The translations under genes and the position numbers were made by a program. DNA of 64,000 bases from Bacillota bacterium (GTDB lineage Bacteria; Bacillota; Clostridia; Christensenellales; CAG-138): contig JAEYCM010000012.1 of the NCBI GenBank assembly GCA_023455425.1, positions 62,001 to 126,000 of the forward strand. The letters run 5' to 3'. Positions 62,702-64,000 of the stretch are shown in pieces (positions within the stretch are counted from its first letter, which is position 1; each line of letters begins with the position of its first letter). The notes below the pieces were generated by a model that saw nothing but the letters and a program-made list of their open reading frames with translations, ran no database searches and had not been told where the DNA came from.

Positions 62702-64000
62702 TTATCCACCGAGGGAAACCTCCACAGCCGCTTTTTTCAGGGAGCGATACTCTATCGCAACCATTACGATGGCAAGAATCAAGACGATTGTGTCCGTGAT
62801 TGGGTTTGCAAGCCATGCTCCCTTGATTCCCCATATGCGTGGCAGCAGGAACGCCAGCGGCACAAACAGCGCAATTTGTCTGAGCAACGTAAGCACTGCG
62901 GCCTTTGTGCCTTTGCCCAGCGCCTGGAATAGCGTGAGCGACATAATCATCACACCCAGCGCAGGAAAGATGGTGAAAAACAAGCGGAAATTATCTATGC
63001 CCTGAGCAACAATTGCGGCGTCCTTGATGAACAGAGAGAGGAGCCCCGCGGGAAACAGCTGAATGGGAATCCAAAATACGAGCGCCAGCACCGTGGCTCC
63101 GACAAAGAAGATGTTGGCGGTTTTCATTACCCTGTCATATTTCTTCGCGCCGTAATTGGTTCCCACAATGGGTTGAAGTCCCTGCGACATCCCCCACATG
63201 GGGATAAACGCAAAGCCGACAACCCGGAGCGCCGCGCCGAAAAGGATAATATCCGAGTCGCCGCCGTGCTGTGAGGCCACGTTGTAGAGAACTGTCTGCT
63301 GCACCATCGACATCACCTGCATGAGCATGGCGGAAACACCCACCCCAAGAATTTGGGGCAGCAGCTTCGGCGCAAGCCGAATGCCGTGGAAACGAACGGT
63401 ATCGCTTTTCTTAATAAAATAGTGAAGGGTCAAAATGACCTGAATGAGTTGAGCGACGATGTTGGCAAACGCCGCTCCCTCAAGACCATGCCCGCCCCAT
63501 GTGAGGATGAAAACAGGGGATAAAATCATATCGATGACAGCCCCCACACCCATCAGCACCATGGCGCGCTTCATCATCCCCTGGGCCCGCAGAATCATGT
63601 TGGCGCTTTGAGCGAAGTTGACAAGCGCACTGCCGCAGAACACCACCCTCATGTAACGGACCGCGAGCTCTAATATTTCGCCTGTCGCGCCGCTGATGCT
63701 AAGAAGCCGGCGGGCAAATACCGTTCCCGCCAAGGTGGAGAGAACGGATAACATCAGGATGGAAACCAAAAGATTACCCATAATCTGATTGATGGTTGCC
63801 GTGTCATTTTTGCCGATGGCTCTCGACAGCACGGAAGACGACCCGACGCCGATCAGCGTTGCTATCCCGCTGTTGATGAGGGTAAACGGATATACAACCG
63901 AAATCGCGCCCATCGCCGCAGGGCTGATCAACTGTCCCACATAGACTGCATCCACCATGTTGTACATCCCGATGACCAGCATCCCCACAATGGCCGGGAT
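62702..64000 (-). CDS. MATE family efflux transporter, 5' end outside the window
   Basis: At least 432 residues of a MATE multidrug exporter; the frame stays open through base 64000, so the N-terminus is missing. About eleven membrane segments are visible. Family features include YNMVDAVYVGQL and AMGAISVVYPF in helix 1-2, ILRAQGMMKRAM, and the second-half repeat WGMSQGLQPIVGTNYGAKKYDRV. MATE proteins export cationic drugs using sodium or proton gradients. It is upstream of, and co-oriented with, the TetR-ABC unit but separated by that unit's promoter. Confidence 0.9.
   Translation of the reverse strand: MPAIVGMLVIGMYNMVDAVYVGQLISPAAMGAISVVYPFTLINSGIATLIGVGSSSVLSRAIGKNDTATINQIMGNLLVSILMLSVLSTLAGTVFARRLLSISGATGEILELAVRYMRVVFCGSALVNFAQSANMILRAQGMMKRAMVLMGVGAVIDMILSPVFILTWGGHGLEGAAFANIVAQLIQVILTLHYFIKKSDTVRFHGIRLAPKLLPQILGVGVSAMLMQVMSMVQQTVLYNVASQHGGDSDIILFGAALRVVGFAFIPMWGMSQGLQPIVGTNYGAKKYDRVMKTANIFFVGATVLALVFWIPIQLFPAGLLSLFIKDAAIVAQGIDNFRLFFTIFPALGVMIMSLTLFQALGKGTKAAVLTLLRQIALFVPLAFLLPRIWGIKGAWLANPITDTIVLILAIVMVAIEYRSLKKAAVEVSLGG

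Noticed and set aside
62565..62834. 89-codon minus-strand frame at the 3' end of the MATE gene
   Set aside because: Most of it overlaps MATE in another frame. The last 37 codons look slightly protein-like (VQTVISQLVQRRVVIPSG), but nothing supports a start.
1..64000. CRISPR arrays, rRNA genes, intact tRNA genes
   Set aside because: No regularly spaced direct repeats, rRNA segments or complete cloverleaf sequences were seen.

Overview
The window reads as chromosomal DNA from an anaerobic, low-G+C-phylum (Firmicutes/Clostridia) spore-former whose backbone is itself fairly G+C rich. The support is a sporulation gene (bofA behind a DUF2508 gene), remA, whiA, a Crh-like HPr next to whiA, the clostridial block yicC-remA-gmk-rpoZ-coaBC-priA-def-fmt-rsmB-rlmN, AdhE with Rex-like operators, and frequent TTG starts behind strong Shine-Dalgarno sites. 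A Christensenellales-type member is possible, but the sequence alone does not fix genus.

From 1 to 11 kb are metabolic genes: bofA; adhE (minus) with two Rex-like sites around its promoter; a Nudix hydrolase; a type Ic aspartate aminotransferase; then divergent purine-salvage and catabolism units. Adenine deaminase (minus) has its own short leader. A dihydropyrimidinase-type gene plus guanine deaminase (plus) sits behind a guanine-class riboswitch that I can fold by hand and that looks like an ON switch. A VOC-fold protein follows.

From 11 to 32.4 kb is dense housekeeping on the plus strand: pcrA-ligA; yicC-remA-gmk-rpoZ-coaBC-priA; def-fmt-rsmB; rlmN-whiA-crh-dnaE-pfkA-rlmD. Many genes overlap by 1-4 bases, so they are likely co-transcribed. 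Points of note are a LigA with altered adenylation-domain motifs and an HPr paralogue with Arg where HPr has His15.

After the rlmD terminator (32.47 kb) composition becomes visibly A+T rich and gene content turns accessory. A serine recombinase is followed by a membrane protein, then a defence-like cluster: a 1951-residue transglutaminase-like/DUF4011/SF1-helicase/REase/DUF3320 protein, a DUF4236-SAP protein, a 38-residue RiPP-like precursor with its own radical-SAM/SPASM maturase, and a 1578-residue PD-(D/E)XK-STAND NTPase resembling Avs-type defence proteins. A gene-poor 1.2 kb stretch with degenerate tRNA-like repeats follows.

From 51.3 kb to the end are TetR-controlled and transport genes: a TetR regulator with small membrane proteins, a DUF362 lipoprotein with an ArsP/YraQ-type permease, two decayed CPBP-protease genes, a heterodimeric ABC exporter under a TetR regulator with a 37-bp palindromic operator, and a MATE efflux pump cut by the window edge. 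No rRNA, intact tRNA or CRISPR array was found.
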